Origin: Maioricimonas rarisocia
GTDB lineage: Bacteria > Planctomycetota > Planctomycetia > Planctomycetales > Planctomycetaceae
Direction of reading: 5' to 3'
Assembly (NCBI RefSeq): GCF_007747795.1
Contig: NZ_CP036275.1
Coordinates: 7,680,001 to 7,744,000 of the forward strand
DNA length: 64,000 nt
The notes beneath the pieces are model-generated. The model saw only the letters and a list, made by a program, of their open reading frames with translations, was not told where the DNA came from and did no database searches. The stretch's first letter is position 1. Each line of letters starts with the position of its first letter. Positions 63,388 to 64,000 of the stretch are shown piece by piece. Made by a program: the position numbers and the translations under genes.

Positions 63388-64000
63388 ATGAGACGTTTGA
63401 TCGCAGGAGTTGTCGCTGCGCTGGCGGCCCTGTCCTGCGGGGCGAGTGTCGACGCTGGCTGGTTCTGCGGCGCCGCCAGATACAGTTGCTGCCCCGTCAC
63501 CAGTTGTCAGCCCACGGCGTGCTATACCGCCTGCCGTGTCCAGCGGGAGACCTGCTACCGCACCGTCTATGAAACGGTCTACGAGCCGGAGCAGGTGACC
63601 TGCAACCGGACCGTGTACGACACGGTCTACGACAATGTCGAAGAGACCTGCTACCGCACCGTCGTCGAGACGGCGTACCGGCAACAGGAGTACCAGGTCT
63701 GTCGCCCCGTGTTCGAAACGAGCTTCCGCGAGGAGCAGTACACGGTGCAGCGGCCGGTCTGGGAAACGAACTACCGCGAGTGTAACTATCAGGTCTCCCG
63801 GCCGGTCTGGGAAACCAGCACCCGCGAGTGCCGCCGGACCGTCATGCGTCCGGTTACCGAGACGGTCGAGCGGCAGGTTTGCCGCACGGTGATGCGTCAG
63901 GTGACTGAAACGGTCAACCGGGAACGCTGCTACACCGTGATGCGTCCGGTCACGACGTACCGCACCGTCCGCCAGGACTGCGGTCGCTGGACAACGCAGC
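63388..64000 (+). CDS. cysteine-rich YTV-repeat wall protein (partial, runs off the window)
   Basis: ATG 63388 has a strong ribosome site (GAGGAGG about nine bases before). The signal MRRLIAGVVAALAALSCGAS is followed by a Cys-rich part (FCGAARYSCCPVTSCQPTACYTACR), then tandem units such as RETCYRTVYETVYEP, RTVYDTVYDNVEETC, YRTVVETAYRQQEYQVCRPVFET, RPVWETNYRECNYQV and RTVMRPVTETVERQVC, each about 12-20 residues. This is the planctomycete-specific YTV domain type, reported as major cell-wall cysteine-rich proteins in Rhodopirellula. About 204 codons are visible and there is no stop, so the C-terminus is missing. Disulfides between copies would stiffen the proteinaceous layer. Confidence 0.85.
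   Translation, partial: MRRLIAGVVAALAALSCGASVDAGWFCGAARYSCCPVTSCQPTACYTACRVQRETCYRTVYETVYEPEQVTCNRTVYDTVYDNVEETCYRTVVETAYRQQEYQVCRPVFETSFREEQYTVQRPVWETNYRECNYQVSRPVWETSTRECRRTVMRPVTETVERQVCRTVMRQVTETVNRERCYTVMRPVTTYRTVRQDCGRWTTQ

Overview
The window (about 63% GC by impression) looks like a chromosome fragment of a planctomycete, order Planctomycetales. Signs of this are secreted Gfo/Idh/MocA oxidoreductases with twin-arginine signals, a sulfatase, a cysteine-rich outer-membrane porin, a cysteine-rich YTV-type wall protein at the right edge, many low-homology secreted proteins and long non-coding gaps full of palindromes. lpxB and lpxK show a lipid A-containing outer membrane. I cannot name the genus from sequence alone.

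Layout. 0-6.3 kb: secreted or exported enzymes (dimethylformamidase-like protein cut by the window edge, Gfo/Idh/MocA, HNH nuclease, lactonase-like propeller, unknown membrane-anchored protein). 6.7-10.7 kb: divergent lpxB/lpxK and a HemN-like radical SAM protein, followed by a possible structured RNA with terminator. 11.4-14.7 kb: porin, KaiC/RAD55-like ATPase, beta-carbonic anhydrase. 14.8-25.6 kb: sulfatase, TPR-metalloprotease, DUF3311 plus sodium:solute symporter, thioesterase, histidine phosphatase, rhamnulokinase, ftsY. 25.7-36.7 kb: zinc-ribbon membrane protein, second Gfo/Idh/MocA, phytoene-desaturase-like FAD enzyme, EF-hand esterase, GGDEF protein, lipoprotein, and a BatA/VWA plus DUF58 pair. 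36.7-37.8 kb: gene-free block of repeats. 37.8-43.5 kb: ruvX, mannose-1-phosphate guanylyltransferase, a eukaryote-like UDP-sugar pyrophosphorylase, purE and a metalloprotease-like lipoprotein. 43.5-46.8 kb: mobile island with an IS110-type element and an ISH3/IS4-like element, the latter with recognisable ends and target duplication. 46.8-51.5 kb: a three-gene operon of a MotA/TolQ/ExbB-type channel with a long coiled-coil tail and two different ExbD-like partners. 51.8-64 kb: nadB, phosphoglucosamine-mutase-like enzyme, archaeal-type phosphoglycerate mutase, Ppx/GppA, ROK kinase, PQQ-propeller protein, thioesterase, ABC ATPase, YTV protein.

The most system-like and least described part is the 46.8-51.5 kb operon. 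It has the parts of a proton-driven, Tol/Exb/Mot-like envelope machine, but with two unequal single-span partners, only one of which keeps an acidic residue at the membrane segment, and a long cytoplasmic tail on the channel protein. The second theme is intergenic repeats: at least six families of palindromes or direct repeats recur between genes, and one IS landed precisely inside one of them. Most of the rest is housekeeping or typical planctomycete accessory content.
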